A DNA stretch of 6,305 nt from positions 1 through 6,305 of the forward strand of contig DMLG01000024.1 of NCBI GenBank assembly GCA_003453455.1, given 5' to 3'. Source of the stretch: Clostridiales bacterium. GTDB lineage: Bacteria; Bacillota; Clostridia; UBA1381. Below are positions 1 to 5,409 of this stretch, in pieces. Below the pieces are notes generated by a model that saw nothing but the letters and a program-made list of their open reading frames with translations, did not search any database and was not told the origin of the DNA. Within the stretch, counting starts at the first letter, position 1; the number at the start of each line of letters is the position of its first letter. A program made the translations under genes and the position numbers.

Positions 1-500
1 GGCAAAAGTGATGTGAGGGAGGAAAGAGCCTTTTGGGAAATCATAATGCCGGGTATAATAGCACCGCCAAGATATCTTCTGTCTCTATCTATAACAAAAA
101 TTGTGGTTGCTGTTCCCATATCTATCAAAGCAATCGGCGGTTTAAATTCTTTAAGCACGGCAACTGCACCGACAACCAAGTCATTTCCGAGCTGACCGGG
201 GTCGTCAATTGCAACCTTTAAATCCTCACAACCTGACACCATATATGCGTCTTTTCCCGTAACCAATTTTATTGCGGATTTTAATGCTTTATTTAAAGGG
301 GGTACAACCGAAGATATTATAGCTCCTTCAAATGAAGCAATATTTATATTATTAAGCCTTAAAATATTTTCGATTATTACTGCAAGTTCCATATCGGTTT
401 TTTGTATGTCGGTGGTAAGCCTTCCGCTAAAAACGATATTGCCGTTTTCAATACAGCCTAAAACGATATTTGTATTTCCTACATCAACTGCTAAAATCAT
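1..500 (-). CDS. coaX: Type III pantothenate kinase, 3' end cut by window edge
   Basis: This gene encodes the CoaX-type kinase that phosphorylates pantothenate, the first step of coenzyme A synthesis, in the cytosol. Translating the minus strand from ATG 500-498 gives 166 complete residues of a protein usually about 255 long. The ASKHA-fold phosphate-1 motif DVGNTN is at residues 6-11. DDPGQLGND at 99-107 is the pantothenate-site region. DMGTATT at 127-133 is the phosphate-2 motif, followed by YLGGAIIPG at 143-151 and the start of the S-x-x-AL-x-S segment. The start is set by GGAGGG at 512-507, six bases before the ATG, and DxGNTN falls right at the N-terminus as in the family. One oddity is that the usual G-x-D-R motif reads GNDL (residues 105-108), so the Arg is Leu. 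An MreB- or EutJ-like ASKHA protein is less likely because the whole motif series fits CoaX. The gene has its own promoter. Confidence 0.93.
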   Translation of the reverse strand, partial: MILAVDVGNTNIVLGCIENGNIVFSGRLTTDIQKTDMELAVIIENILRLNNINIASFEGAIISSVVPPLNKALKSAIKLVTGKDAYMVSGCEDLKVAIDDPGQLGNDLVVGAVAVLKEFKPPIALIDMGTATTIFVIDRDRRYLGGAIIPGIMISQKALSSLTSLL

Positions 501-529
501 CTTAATCCCTCCAAATTGTAAGCATAAGG

Positions 530-558
530 ATTATACACTTTTTGAGGCTGCCTGTCAA
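530..558 (-). promoter_or_regulatory. Sigma-A promoter of coaX
   Basis: On the minus strand a perfect TTGACA (558-553) is separated by 17 bases from a perfect TATAAT (535-530). Transcription would start near 523, giving a leader of about 23 bases with the ribosome binding site at 512-507. The -35 box overlaps the TGA stop of the upstream ATPase gene (557-555). I see no hairpin with a T-tract between the two genes, so ATPase transcripts may also read through into coaX. Confidence 0.85.
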
Positions 559-2372
559 TCCCCCGCTAAAAATGCACGGAGTGAATTTATAACCGCAAGA
601 ATTAAAACGCCGACATCGGCAAAAACGGCAAGCCATATTGATGCAAGCCCGAATACACCTAAAACCATAACTGCAATTTTTACTAAAATGGAGAGAATTA
701 TGTTTTCATAGACAATTCTCATGGTTTTTCTTGCAATTCTAACTAAAACAGGGAGTTTTTCCAAATTATCCGTGGTAAGCACAACATCACTTGACTCTAT
801 GGCGGCGTCCTGACCGATTTTGCCCATAGAAACACCTACATCTGCCATTGATAAAACGGGTGCGTCGTTTATTCCATCGCCTGCAAATGCAGTAATTCCT
901 GATTTTTTAAGCTCGTCAATCTTTGTTACCTTATCTTTTGGAAGAAGTGATGAGTAAAAAGGAATTTTCAAAATGTTTGAAATCTCTTTTGTGTTTTTCT
1001 CGCTGTCGCCGGTTAAAATAACCGAGGAAATTCCAAGTAATTTAAGCTTTGATATGGCGTTTTCCGTCTCAGGCTTTAACATATCGGAGATTTTGATGCT
1101 TCCTGCAAATTCGTTGTCAATAGAAACATAAACAGAATTTTTTTCGCCGCCCGAAATCTTCAGAAAATCTGCTGAACCAATAGCTATTTTATGTGAATTA
1201 ACATATGCCGTGGTGCCTTTTCCGGGAACTTCTCTGTAATCGGAAATCAGACTTTCATCAATTTCTTTGCCATAAGCGTCTTTTATTGCGCTTGCAATAG
1301 GATGCGAAGAATAAAATTCACAGTGTGCGCAGTATTTTAAAAGCTCGTCATCGCTTAAATTTTCGCTTTTTACAGAGCGTACGCAAAATTGTCCGTCGGT
1401 TAATGTGCCTGTTTTGTCAAATGCGAAATTTTTGATTTTTGCGGCTTTTTCTAAGATGTATGCACCTTTTACCAAAATTCCTTTTGAGGAAGCGCAACCA
1501 ACTCCTGAGAAGAAGGAAAGAGGTACAGAAACAACCAAAGCGCACGGACAGGAAACTACAAGGAAAAGTATCGCCCGATACAGCCATATATGATAATCTG
1601 CGCCAAAAAGGAGCGGCAAAACAGCAATTAAAACGGCAAGAAAAACGACAATAGGCGTATATATTTTTGCAAATCGTGTTATAAATTTTTCCGAATTTGC
1701 TTTTTTTTCGTCTTGCAGCAGTGCAAGAATTTTAGACGCTGTGGAGTCGGCATATTCTTTTGTTACTTCCATTTCGATAACAGAATCGCCTGCTATATAT
1801 CCGCTTAAAACCGTGTCGCCTTCCTTAAAAAACTTAGGAACGCTCTCGCCTGTTAATGCCTTTGTGTCAAAGTATGTGCCGCCCTTTTTAATGATGCCGT
1901 CCAAAGGCACCTTTTCGCCGGGCAAAATGCGAATTATACTGCCAATTCTGACATCTTCTGATGGTACGCTTTTAAATGTGCCGTCCATTAAAAGACTTGC
2001 CCTGTCACACCGCAAATCCATAAGTGCGCCTATTGAATCCTTTGCCTTATCCTGAGCATAATCGGACAGAAATTCGCCTATCTGGTAAAAAAGCATAACA
2101 CAGCATGCCTCAGGGAATTCACCTAAAATAAATGCAGCAAATGTTGCAATGGTCATAAGAAAATGCTCATTAAAAATGTGCCGGATGTTTTTAACTGCGT
2201 TTATTATTACATCATATCCTAAAATCAGATATGATATAATAAACAGGGGATTATTTTTCAGTAAAAGCGCAATCAGAAATATGATTGCACCAAAGCCAAG
2301 CCGCAAAATCATTAAAAGATGATTTTCCTCCTCGTGACAGTGGCATGAGCAAGAAGCATTTTCGCAACTCAT
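555..2372 (-). CDS. cadA: P1B-2-type heavy-metal (Zn/Cd/Pb) efflux ATPase
   Basis: This is a 605-residue membrane pump of the ZntA/CadA group, expected to export Zn2+, Cd2+ or Pb2+ using ATP. The actuator motif TGES is at 174-177. The transmembrane metal site SCPC is at 274-277. The phosphorylated Asp is in DKTGTLT (319-325). The SSHP motif typical of P1B pumps ends at 357-358, and GDGIND is at 498-503. Lys564 in helix 7 and Asp586 in FADVG of helix 8 are the subgroup-2 residues, which argues against a copper pump. There is no N-terminal HMA domain. Instead the first 18 residues are Cys/His-rich (C3, C8, C10, H11, C12, H13, H18) and end in an acidic EEENH stretch. I chose ATG 2372-2370 because GGGAGGT lies just upstream (2387-2381). 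The frame stays open to a TTG at 2453, but that extension covers the promoter and operator. The overlapping operator suggests metal-induced expression, and no regulator gene is in the window. Confidence 0.93.
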   Translation of the reverse strand: MSCENASCSCHCHEEENHLLMILRLGFGAIIFLIALLLKNNPLFIISYLILGYDVIINAVKNIRHIFNEHFLMTIATFAAFILGEFPEACCVMLFYQIGEFLSDYAQDKAKDSIGALMDLRCDRASLLMDGTFKSVPSEDVRIGSIIRILPGEKVPLDGIIKKGGTYFDTKALTGESVPKFFKEGDTVLSGYIAGDSVIEMEVTKEYADSTASKILALLQDEKKANSEKFITRFAKIYTPIVVFLAVLIAVLPLLFGADYHIWLYRAILFLVVSCPCALVVSVPLSFFSGVGCASSKGILVKGAYILEKAAKIKNFAFDKTGTLTDGQFCVRSVKSENLSDDELLKYCAHCEFYSSHPIASAIKDAYGKEIDESLISDYREVPGKGTTAYVNSHKIAIGSADFLKISGGEKNSVYVSIDNEFAGSIKISDMLKPETENAISKLKLLGISSVILTGDSEKNTKEISNILKIPFYSSLLPKDKVTKIDELKKSGITAFAGDGINDAPVLSMADVGVSMGKIGQDAAIESSDVVLTTDNLEKLPVLVRIARKTMRIVYENIILSILVKIAVMVLGVFGLASIWLAVFADVGVLILAVINSLRAFLAGD

Positions 2373-2384
2373 AAATACACCTCC

Positions 2385-2413
2385 CAGATATGAACATCTG
2401 TTCATATGTTCAT
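2385..2413. promoter_or_regulatory. ArsR/SmtB-family operator (12-2-12 inverted repeat) of the metal ATPase
   Basis: ATATGAACA (2388-2396), a 2-base spacer, and TGTTCATAT (2399-2407) form a perfect 9-bp inverted repeat. Extending each arm to 12 bases keeps 10 of 12 positions paired, which is the 12-2-12 layout described for SmtB, CzrA and CadC operators with TGAAC/GTTCA cores. A further half-site TGTTCAT follows at 2407-2413, an 8-base-step direct repeat of 2399-2405 that touches the -10 box. The element covers the predicted start of transcription and lies just upstream of the ribosome binding site, so a bound repressor would block polymerase. That an ArsR-type Zn/Cd sensor encoded elsewhere binds here is inference from the motif and the gene it controls. 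Confidence 0.83.
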
Positions 2414-2440
2414 TATATATCCTGTATATGTATTTGTCAA
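2412..2440 (-). promoter_or_regulatory. Sigma-A promoter of the metal ATPase gene
   Basis: The minus strand reads TTGACA (2440-2435), a 17-base spacer and TATAAT (2417-2412), both boxes perfect. The predicted start is near 2405, inside the inverted-repeat operator. A full-consensus promoter under a repressor site is the usual design for a tightly repressed, strongly inducible metal-resistance gene. Confidence 0.88.
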
Positions 2441-2451
2441 TAGGTAAAATC

Positions 2452-2480
2452 AAAAAAAGGGCGGAAAACGCCCTTTTTTT
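2452..2480 (-). terminator. Rho-independent terminator after the small membrane-protein gene
   Basis: A GC stem GGGCG/CGCCC (2459-2463 with 2469-2473) has a 5-base loop and is flanked by seven A (2452-2458) and seven T (2474-2480), giving a 12-bp stem in total. For minus-strand transcription it lies 6 bases past the TAG stop of the small gene (2489-2487) and ends in a T-run, insulating that gene from the ATPase promoter, whose -35 box begins 12 bases farther on. The symmetry means it could also stop plus-strand transcripts. Confidence 0.88.
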
Positions 2481-2486
2481 ATGAAA

Positions 2487-2741
2487 CTAATCTCTTGAAG
2501 AATTATTGCAGCAGCCTCTTGTAAGAATTGTAACTATGAATACTATAAAAATAAGAACCAATGTCACAATCAGGAGCGGAAGAGCGTCTGCAACAAGGTC
2601 ACTTTCAACTAATGCAAAGATTATACCGAGGACAAAGAACATCACAGCACCCAAAAATGCAAGTGCGGTATTGTATAAACGGCAGCAACGGGTTGTGCAC
2701 ATACAGTTATCACTATCAGAATTGTTCATGGGACAATACAT
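2487..2741 (-). CDS. Small two-helix membrane protein with cysteine clusters at both ends, unknown function
   Basis: This is an 84-residue protein I do not recognise as a named family. Residues 1-22 are hydrophilic and Cys-rich (C3, C13, C15, C19, C20). Two hydrophobic helices follow at about 24-45 and 53-73, joined by a short acidic loop (E46, D48, D52). The tail carries Arg75 and the pair C77, C78. Basic residues R18, R21 and R75 at both ends and acids in the loop predict both termini in the cytoplasm, so all seven cysteines would face the same side. The start at ATG 2741-2739 is supported by AAGGAGGTGA at 2757-2748. The frame remains open upstream to 2822 but that stretch has no comparable ribosome site. 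The gene is monocistronic, with its own promoter and terminator, and lies upstream of the Zn/Cd ATPase. A metal- or redox-related role is only a guess. Confidence 0.8.
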   Translation of the reverse strand: MYCPMNNSDSDNCMCTTRCCRLYNTALAFLGAVMFFVLGIIFALVESDLVADALPLLIVTLVLIFIVFIVTILTRGCCNNSSRD

Positions 2742-2780
2742 ATTTTCACCTCCTTGTTTTATGTAAAGGGTATCTGTAAT

Positions 2781-2810
2781 ATAATACGAAAATTGCCCTA
2801 AAAGTGTTAA
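2781..2810 (-). promoter_or_regulatory. Probable sigma-A promoter of the small membrane-protein gene
   Basis: The minus strand has TTAACA (2810-2805), an 18-base spacer and TATTAT (2786-2781), each one base off consensus. Transcription would start near 2774, about 33 bases before the ATG. It is back to back with the promoter of the divergent secreted-protein gene, the two -35 boxes being only 6 bases apart. There is no TGAAC/GTTCA inverted repeat here, so the ATPase operator is not shared. Confidence 0.6.
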
Positions 2811-2816
2811 AAAATA

Positions 2817-2845
2817 TTGCAAATGAAATTGTTTTGATGTATAAT
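2817..2845 (+). promoter_or_regulatory. Probable sigma-A promoter of the secreted repeat-protein gene
   Basis: TTGCAA (2817-2822), a 17-base spacer and a perfect TATAAT (2840-2845). TG directly precedes the -10 box, one base off the extended -10 position. The start would be near 2852, overlapping the A-rich run just before the ribosome binding site AAGGAG (2855-2860), so the leader is very short, about 16 bases. Confidence 0.68.
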
Positions 2846-2867
2846 GAAATAAAAAAGGAGTTTTAAG

Positions 2868-3365
2868 ATGAACAAAAGAATTTTTAGCATAATGCTATCC
2901 GCACTAATGGTTTTAGGTATCAGTGCATACGCAGAACCTGAACAGAAAACGGAAGAGACAAAATTGATAGCACCGGCACCTGAAAAGAAAATTGTCGATA
3001 TAACGCTGACAGTAGGTGAAAACCTTATGGTTATAGAGGGTGATATAGGAATACAGTTAGATGTTGCGCCGACAATTATAAACGATAGAACAATGGTGCC
3101 TCTTCGTGCGATTTTTGAAGCGTTGGGAGCGGTAGTTGAATGGGATGATGAAACTAAAACTGTATTTGCCATAAATAATGATAAAATTATTGTTATGCAA
3201 ATAGGTCAGGATGTTATGTATGTTAATGAAGAAAGAAAAGAGCTTGACAGTCCGTCTGTGATAATGGATGGAAGAACATTGGTTCCTGTAAGAGCAATAG
3301 CGGAAGCATTCGGGAATACGGTAGGCTATGACGAAGAAACAAAAACTGTAACAATCACAAACTAA
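2868..3365 (+). CDS. Secreted protein of copper-amine-oxidase-N-type (PF07833-like) repeats
   Basis: This is a 165-residue exported protein. Residues 1-22 form a typical signal peptide: basic MNKR, a hydrophobic core, and AYA before Glu23 as the likely signal peptidase I site. A short Glu/Lys/Pro-rich linker (about 23-41) follows. The rest matches the domain called copper amine oxidase N-terminal, which is common in clostridial surface proteins. Its signature occurs twice, 61 residues apart: DRTMVPLRAIFEALGA at 73-88 and DGRTLVPVRAIAEAFGN at 134-150. Each is followed by a WDDETKTV / YDEETKTV strand (92-99, 154-161). Despite the name the domain is not an oxidase, and I see no catalytic or anchoring module, so this is a stand-alone version. 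No LPxTG, S-layer or lipobox motif is visible, so it is probably released or loosely wall-bound. The start has AAGGAG seven bases upstream. Its function is unknown. Confidence 0.9.
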   Translation: MNKRIFSIMLSALMVLGISAYAEPEQKTEETKLIAPAPEKKIVDITLTVGENLMVIEGDIGIQLDVAPTIINDRTMVPLRAIFEALGAVVEWDDETKTVFAINNDKIIVMQIGQDVMYVNEERKELDSPSVIMDGRTLVPVRAIAEAFGNTVGYDEETKTVTITN

Positions 3366-3402
3366 AATAAAAGGAATGGCAAATGCCATTCCTTTTATTT
3401 TA
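3363..3402. terminator. Bidirectional terminator between two convergent genes
   Basis: Two 19-base arms (3363-3381 and 3384-3402) are exact reverse complements around two central bases. The core GGAATGGC/GCCATTCC is flanked by A-rich and T-rich runs, so each strand ends in a TTTTATTTT-type tract. It serves both the plus-strand secreted-protein gene and the minus-strand prmC. The stop codons of both genes (TAA 3363-3365; TAA 3397-3395 on the minus strand) lie within the arms. Confidence 0.9.
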
Positions 3403-4234
3403 AATAACCTGCAACTACACGGTTATTACCGCATAAGTCCTTTATCACTTTTATATCCTTAAAATCATTTTTCATAAGACTATATACATTATCCTTTTGG
3501 TCAAATCCAATTTCAAAAGCCAAAAGACCGCCGTTTTTCAAAATTTTCGGCGCTATATCGCAAATTCTGCGGTAAAATGTAAGTCCGTCAGCTCCGCCGT
3601 CAAGCGCAAGATGGGGCTCATAAAGCCTTACTTCGGGTTCGAGAGTGTCTATATCTGTACTTTTTATATATGGAGGATTTGAGACTATAACATCATATTT
3701 AGCGTTTGGAATTTGCGAAAGTATGTCCAAAATTTCAAAATTAACTCTTTCGGATACACCCAAGTTATCCGCATTTTTTTTCGCTAAGGAAAGCGCCTTT
3801 TCGCTTATATCAATTCCAAGACAGCGGAATTTCTTTTTAAAATGTGCTAAGGAAATGGGAATACACCCTGTTCCTGTGCCGATATCAAGTAGCAAGAGGG
3901 GTAAATCCTCCGTTTCGGAAAGCAGAAATTCAACCAGCGTTTCCGTATCCTGGCGCGGAATTAAAGTGTCTTTTGTTACAAAAAATGGAAGCGACATAAA
4001 TTCCTGTGTGCCTAATATATATTGAAGCGGCTCGCCCGAAATGCGTCTTTTTAAGAGATTTAAAGCTCTGTCTTCGTCCTTTTTTAAAACCTCATTTTTT
4101 GCATTTAATATCAGCTCCGAAGGCTTGATATTTAAAGTAAATTCCAAAATGCATTTTGCCTCAAAATAGGAATTTTCGATGCCGCACTCTTTTAGTTTTT
4201 GTGACATCTCAGTCAAAAGCTCGGAAATCACCAT
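3395..4234 (-). CDS. prmC: Peptide chain release factor N5-glutamine methyltransferase
   Basis: PrmC (HemK) transfers a methyl group from S-adenosylmethionine to the glutamine of the GGQ motif of release factors RF1 and RF2, improving translation termination in the cytosol. The 279-residue length is normal for the family. An N-terminal helical domain that recognises the release factor covers about 1-75 and includes GEPLQYILG (67-75). IPRQDTE is at 92-98. The SAM-binding motif DIGTGTGCI is at 117-125, the acidic ribose-binding position is in GIDIS (140-144), and the catalytic substrate-binding NPPY is at 186-189. The proposed ATG (4234-4232) overlaps the end of the DUF1385 gene by 7 bases, with GAGGG at 4248-4244 as ribosome site. 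The next codon, GTG, would give a 4-base GTGA overlap and is a minor alternative. The gene is second and last in the operon. The prfA gene that often accompanies prmC is absent, as a terminator follows. Confidence 0.96.
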   Translation of the reverse strand: MVISELLTEMSQKLKECGIENSYFEAKCILEFTLNIKPSELILNAKNEVLKKDEDRALNLLKRRISGEPLQYILGTQEFMSLPFFVTKDTLIPRQDTETLVEFLLSETEDLPLLLLDIGTGTGCIPISLAHFKKKFRCLGIDISEKALSLAKKNADNLGVSERVNFEILDILSQIPNAKYDVIVSNPPYIKSTDIDTLEPEVRLYEPHLALDGGADGLTFYRRICDIAPKILKNGGLLAFEIGFDQKDNVYSLMKNDFKDIKVIKDLCGNNRVVAGYLK

Positions 4235-5217
4235 TTGTCTGCGCCCTCAATATCGGGGATAACAGCCAAAAGTGAAGCTATGGCGGTTTCTATCTGTGAT
4301 TCGTCAGGCTCGCGCGTTGTGAGGCGTTGCAGCCAAAGTCCAGGCTTTGTCAGCCATTTTACGCAAGCATTTTTGCTCCTTCCTGCAAACTTAATTATTT
4401 CATATGAAATTCCTGCAACAAGGGGGAGGAGTGCAAGCCTTGTTCCCATACGGAAAAAAAGTCTTTGAAGTGCTGAATATCCCTCGCCTGAGAATTTTGG
4501 CAAAAGCGCATACAAAATAATACTCACTATCATAACGAAAAGCAAAAAGCTTGTTCCGCACCTTGGGTGGAAACGGGTGAATTTTTTTACATTTTCGCAT
4601 GTTAATTCCTCGCCTGCCTCGTAGCAGGCTATTGTTTTGTGTTCTGCGCCGTGGTACTCAAAGACGCGCTTAATATCGTTCATTTTTGAAATAAGATACA
4701 TATAGGTAAGAAAAATTATCATTTTTATTATACCCTCGCAAAGGCTTATAAAGGTTCCTGTTTTTGATACTTTTTCCATACCGATTTTTTCAAAGATAAA
4801 CTGAACACCCTGTGTTATAGCAGTAGGGAGAAGGATAAAAAGACCTACGCTGAAAACCACCGAAATAGCAACAGCCACATAAATAACAATATCTTTTATC
4901 TTGTCCCCAAGCTTATCTTCAAGCCACTTATCAAATTTTGACTCTTGTTCTTCTTCGCCTTCGATATCGACAAATTCTGCCGAAAACATAAGCGCCTTCA
5001 TGCCTATAACAAGGCTTTCGATAAAATTGACGCAACCTCGTATTATGGGAAGCCTTAAAAACCAATTATGCTTTTTTGTTCCGTTTTCATCTATTTTACA
5101 TTCAATATTGCCGTCAGGCTTTCGTACAGCTACTGCGGTCTTAAAAGGTCCGCGCATCATAACGCCTTCGATAACTGCCTGACCTCCGATTGAGGTTATT
5201 TTTTTCTCTTCTGGCAT
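4228..5217 (-). CDS. yqhQ: DUF1385 (YqhQ-like) integral membrane protein
   Basis: This is a 329-residue membrane protein of the DUF1385 family, widespread in Firmicutes and without an established biochemical role. Family hallmarks are SIGGQAVIEGVMMRGP (9-24), the EYHGAEHKTIACYEAGE block (187-203), FHPRCGTSFLL (216-226), LPLVAGISYEIIKFAGR (264-280) and the tail PGLWLQRLTTREPDESQIE (292-310). Likely membrane segments lie at about 108-130, 155-177, 222-240 and 259-278. His and Cys residues in the conserved central block (H189, H193, C198, H217, C220) resemble a metal or catalytic site, but this is inference. The start at ATG 5217-5215 is chosen for GGAG (5227-5224), six bases upstream. The open frame runs up to a TTG at 5268, which sits at the predicted transcription start and has no ribosome site. 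It is the first gene of an operon with prmC, overlapping it by 7 bases, a pairing common in Clostridia. Confidence 0.92.
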   Translation of the reverse strand: MPEEKKITSIGGQAVIEGVMMRGPFKTAVAVRKPDGNIECKIDENGTKKHNWFLRLPIIRGCVNFIESLVIGMKALMFSAEFVDIEGEEEQESKFDKWLEDKLGDKIKDIVIYVAVAISVVFSVGLFILLPTAITQGVQFIFEKIGMEKVSKTGTFISLCEGIIKMIIFLTYMYLISKMNDIKRVFEYHGAEHKTIACYEAGEELTCENVKKFTRFHPRCGTSFLLFVMIVSIILYALLPKFSGEGYSALQRLFFRMGTRLALLPLVAGISYEIIKFAGRSKNACVKWLTKPGLWLQRLTTREPDESQIETAIASLLAVIPDIEGADKW

Positions 5218-5273
5218 AAAAATCTCCATTTCCAGCACGCTTTTTAAGCACACTATAATTATTAACAAAGTAT

Positions 5274-5302
5274 ATTATACAGCGTTTTTTTGTTTTTTTC
5301 AA
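5274..5302 (-). promoter_or_regulatory. Sigma-A promoter of the DUF1385-prmC operon
   Basis: The minus strand has TTGAAA (5302-5297), a 17-base spacer and a perfect TATAAT (5279-5274). The start would be near 5267, giving a leader of about 50 bases to the ATG at 5217. This position also excludes translation from the TTG at 5268. The promoter is divergent from spoIIG, and the Spo0A-type boxes at 5324-5341 lie upstream of both. Confidence 0.82.
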
Positions 5303-5323
5303 TAAAAATCTAAAATATATTTT

Positions 5324-5341
5324 TGTCGAAAGCTTGTCAAA
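5324..5341 (+). promoter_or_regulatory. Tandem Spo0A boxes upstream of spoIIGA
   Basis: TGTCGAA at 5324-5330, within TTTTGTCGAAAG, is a perfect match to the Spo0A box core TGNCGAA with favourable T and A flanks. A second box, TGTCAAA at 5335-5341, has one mismatch and starts exactly 11 bases (one helical turn) later in the same orientation. Relative to the predicted spoIIGA start near 5396 they lie at about -72 and -61. A weaker resemblance, TGACAAT at 5358-5364 inside the -35 region, may be a further contact. Phosphorylated Spo0A, the master regulator of sporulation, is the expected activator, as known for spoIIG in Bacillus subtilis. Confidence 0.8.
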
Positions 5342-5356
5342 AAACAACAACATCAT

Positions 5357-5389
5357 TTGACAATATATATGTCCGTGGTTTGCTATAAT
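5357..5389 (+). promoter_or_regulatory. spoIIG promoter with an abnormal 21-base spacer
   Basis: A perfect TTGACA (5357-5362) and a perfect TATAAT (5384-5389) are separated by 21 bases rather than 17. The B. subtilis spoIIG promoter is known for the same design: consensus sigma-A boxes too far apart (22 bases) for use without Spo0A. No hexamer resembling a -35 box sits 17 bases from this -10. The predicted start near 5396 is almost at the ribosome binding site, so the leader is only about 14 bases. Confidence 0.82.
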
Positions 5390-5409
5390 GTGAAAAAGGG
5401 AGCGGTAAT

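Noticed and set aside
1405..2055. Open frames on the plus strand opposite the ATPase gene.
   Set aside because: They are shadows of a well-supported conserved coding sequence, with no ribosome site and no recognisable protein features.
2373..2453. N-terminal extension of the metal ATPase to a TTG codon at 2453.
   Set aside because: The extension runs through the consensus promoter and the operator, and a strong ribosome site precedes the ATG at 2372.
2781..2810. Possible sporulation (sigma-K-like) promoter for the small membrane protein.
   Set aside because: CGTATTATA only loosely resembles the CATA-n3-TA -10 box and lacks a convincing -35 AC; a sigma-A reading fits better.
2742..2822. N-terminal extension of the small Cys-rich protein up to 2822.
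   Set aside because: The stretch contains its predicted promoter and has no ribosome site, while GGAGGTGA lies directly before the ATG at 2741.
2807..3389. Minus-strand open frames opposite the secreted repeat-protein gene.
   Set aside because: They lack ribosome sites and sensible protein composition, and the plus-strand gene has a clear signal peptide and repeats.
5253..5258. Plus-strand TATAAT as an additional promoter toward spoIIGA.
   Set aside because: It has no -35 box at a suitable distance and lies about 150 bases upstream of the gene, which has a better-placed promoter.
5218..5268. N-terminal extension of the DUF1385 protein to TTG 5268.
   Set aside because: The TTG coincides with the predicted transcription start, and GGAG precedes the ATG at 5217.
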